Assembly (NCBI RefSeq): GCF_024580735.1
Contig: NZ_JANIJX010000003.1
Coordinates: 62,001 to 126,000 of the forward strand
Direction: 5' to 3'
From: Brevibacterium moorei
GTDB lineage: Bacteria; Actinomycetota; Actinomycetes; Actinomycetales; Brevibacteriaceae
DNA length: 64,000 bases
Shown: positions 63,517 to 64,000 of the stretch, piece after piece
How positions within the stretch are numbered: position 1 is the stretch's first letter
How the letters are laid out: the number at the start of each line of letters is the position of its first letter
Position numbers and translations under genes: made by a program
The notes under the pieces: model-generated
The model's input: only the letters and a program-made list of their open reading frames with translations
Told to the model about the DNA's origin: nothing
Databases searched by the model: none

Positions 63517-64000
63517 TCATCCCGCGGCCAGGTGCCAGAGGGCCCGGTGCTCCTGCCCGGGCTCCAAGACGATGAGGTTCGTGCCCGAGTTGAAGGCGTC
63601 GGGCGGACACGTGGACGGTTCGACCGCGAGCCCGCGCCGATCCATCCCTGCGATGCCGAGGTCCGCGGTGAATACCTGCACCCACGGCATCTCCCGGGAA
63701 TCCCAGCTCAGGGTGACCCGCGGTTCCTGGGCGGCGGCACCGCACAGGGTCAGTGATACCGGCGCGGGTGGCAGACCGGTGTAGGCATGATCGATCCGGG
63801 CCGGACCGATTGGGCCGCCGGTGCGCAGATCGAGCTCGCCTGCGACCGGTTCCAGGGCACGCGGCAGCAGGGTCTGCGGATCGGGGACGAGGACCTCTGC
63901 GGCGGGCAGGCACAACCGCCACTCGTCGACCCGGCCGGTCGGCAGGGTCAGATAGGGATGGACCGCGACGCCGTAGGGCACGGGACCAGGGCCCACGCCC
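63517..64000 (-). CDS. Aldose 1-epimerase family protein, C-terminal part
   Basis: Interconverts alpha and beta anomers of a hexose. The N-terminal part lies beyond the window end: the frame is still open at 64000, and the ATG-like codon at 63996 is only the first in-frame candidate. The 161 visible residues show GVAVHPYL (catalytic His region) and the active Glu in AVEPSTCPPDAFNSG, both typical. It lies upstream of the LacI regulator on the same strand and near the sugar transporter, consistent with a sugar-use locus. Confidence 0.9.
   Translation of the reverse strand, partial: GVGPGPVPYGVAVHPYLTLPTGRVDEWRLCLPAAEVLVPDPQTLLPRALEPVAGELDLRTGGPIGPARIDHAYTGLPPAPVSLTLCGAAAQEPRVTLSWDSREMPWVQVFTADLGIAGMDRRGLAVEPSTCPPDAFNSGTNLIVLEPGQEHRALWHLAAG

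Overview
The window is GC-rich chromosomal DNA from an actinobacterium. The evidence is the GTG/TTG start codons, rplM-rpsI-glmM synteny, a fused NAD(P)H-hydrate repair enzyme beside alr and the tsa genes, a bioY-bioM-bioN biotin transporter, DUF222-HNH proteins, and many apparently leaderless genes. The gene content looks most like Micrococcales (Brevibacterium-type organisms come to mind), but I cannot fix a genus from sequence alone. It is mainly a conserved housekeeping chromosome with a few accessory islands.

Layout. 1-2.6 kb: the 3' end of guaA, a long perfect hairpin terminator and a complete IS256/IS1249-like insertion sequence with 25-bp inverted repeats and an 8-bp target duplication. 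2.6-6.2 kb: the ECF biotin transporter bioYMN behind tandem palindromes resembling BioQ boxes, a LemA-like protein and truA. 6.3-10 kb: an LPMTG-anchored surface 5'-nucleotidase and the rplM-rpsI operon. 10-12.2 kb: a DUF222/HNH protein. 12.3-16.3 kb: a two-component locus in which a lipoprotein, a NarL-type response regulator and an eight-helix membrane protein are divergent from a histidine kinase whose ATP-binding domain looks degenerate. 16.4-26.2 kb: glmM, a membrane protein, an ABC exporter, coaA, an aldo/keto reductase, glmS-acpS and an M20 amidohydrolase. glmM and glmS both serve UDP-GlcNAc synthesis. 26.2-27.5 kb: an AbiEi/DUF559-like gene bracketed by two identical 98-bp repeats. 27.6-34.7 kb: a tightly overlapping nnr-alr-tsaE-tsaB-rimI-(SRPBCC)-tsaD-nudix run, which makes the tRNA t6A modification and D-alanine. 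34.7-40.3 kb: a lipoprotein, two tandem acyl-CoA synthetases and a YbdK-type carboxylate-amine ligase. 40.3-46.4 kb: rhodanese and THUMP-like methyltransferase, divergent from rsmA-ispE, then an ABC-F protein. 46.4-59.6 kb: a nucleoside uptake and salvage region (MarR regulator, BmpA-type lipoprotein, ATPase, two permeases, cdd, deoA, deoC, then phosphohexo/pentomutase and purine nucleoside phosphorylase on the other strand). 59.6-64 kb: an acetyltransferase, a sugar MFS transporter with a LacI-type operator and regulator, and a truncated aldose 1-epimerase.

Functional links. The surface nucleotidase could release nucleosides for the BmpA-family transporter. The imported nucleosides could be deaminated (cdd) and phosphorolysed (deoA, punA), with the sugar phosphates processed by the mutase and deoC. 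At least ten genes start 6-7 nt after a TANNNT hexamer, so leaderless transcription seems common. I saw no tRNA, rRNA or CRISPR array and no obvious prophage or large new defence system. The best candidates for something undescribed are the degenerate-kinase/lipoprotein locus and the repeat-bracketed DUF559 gene.
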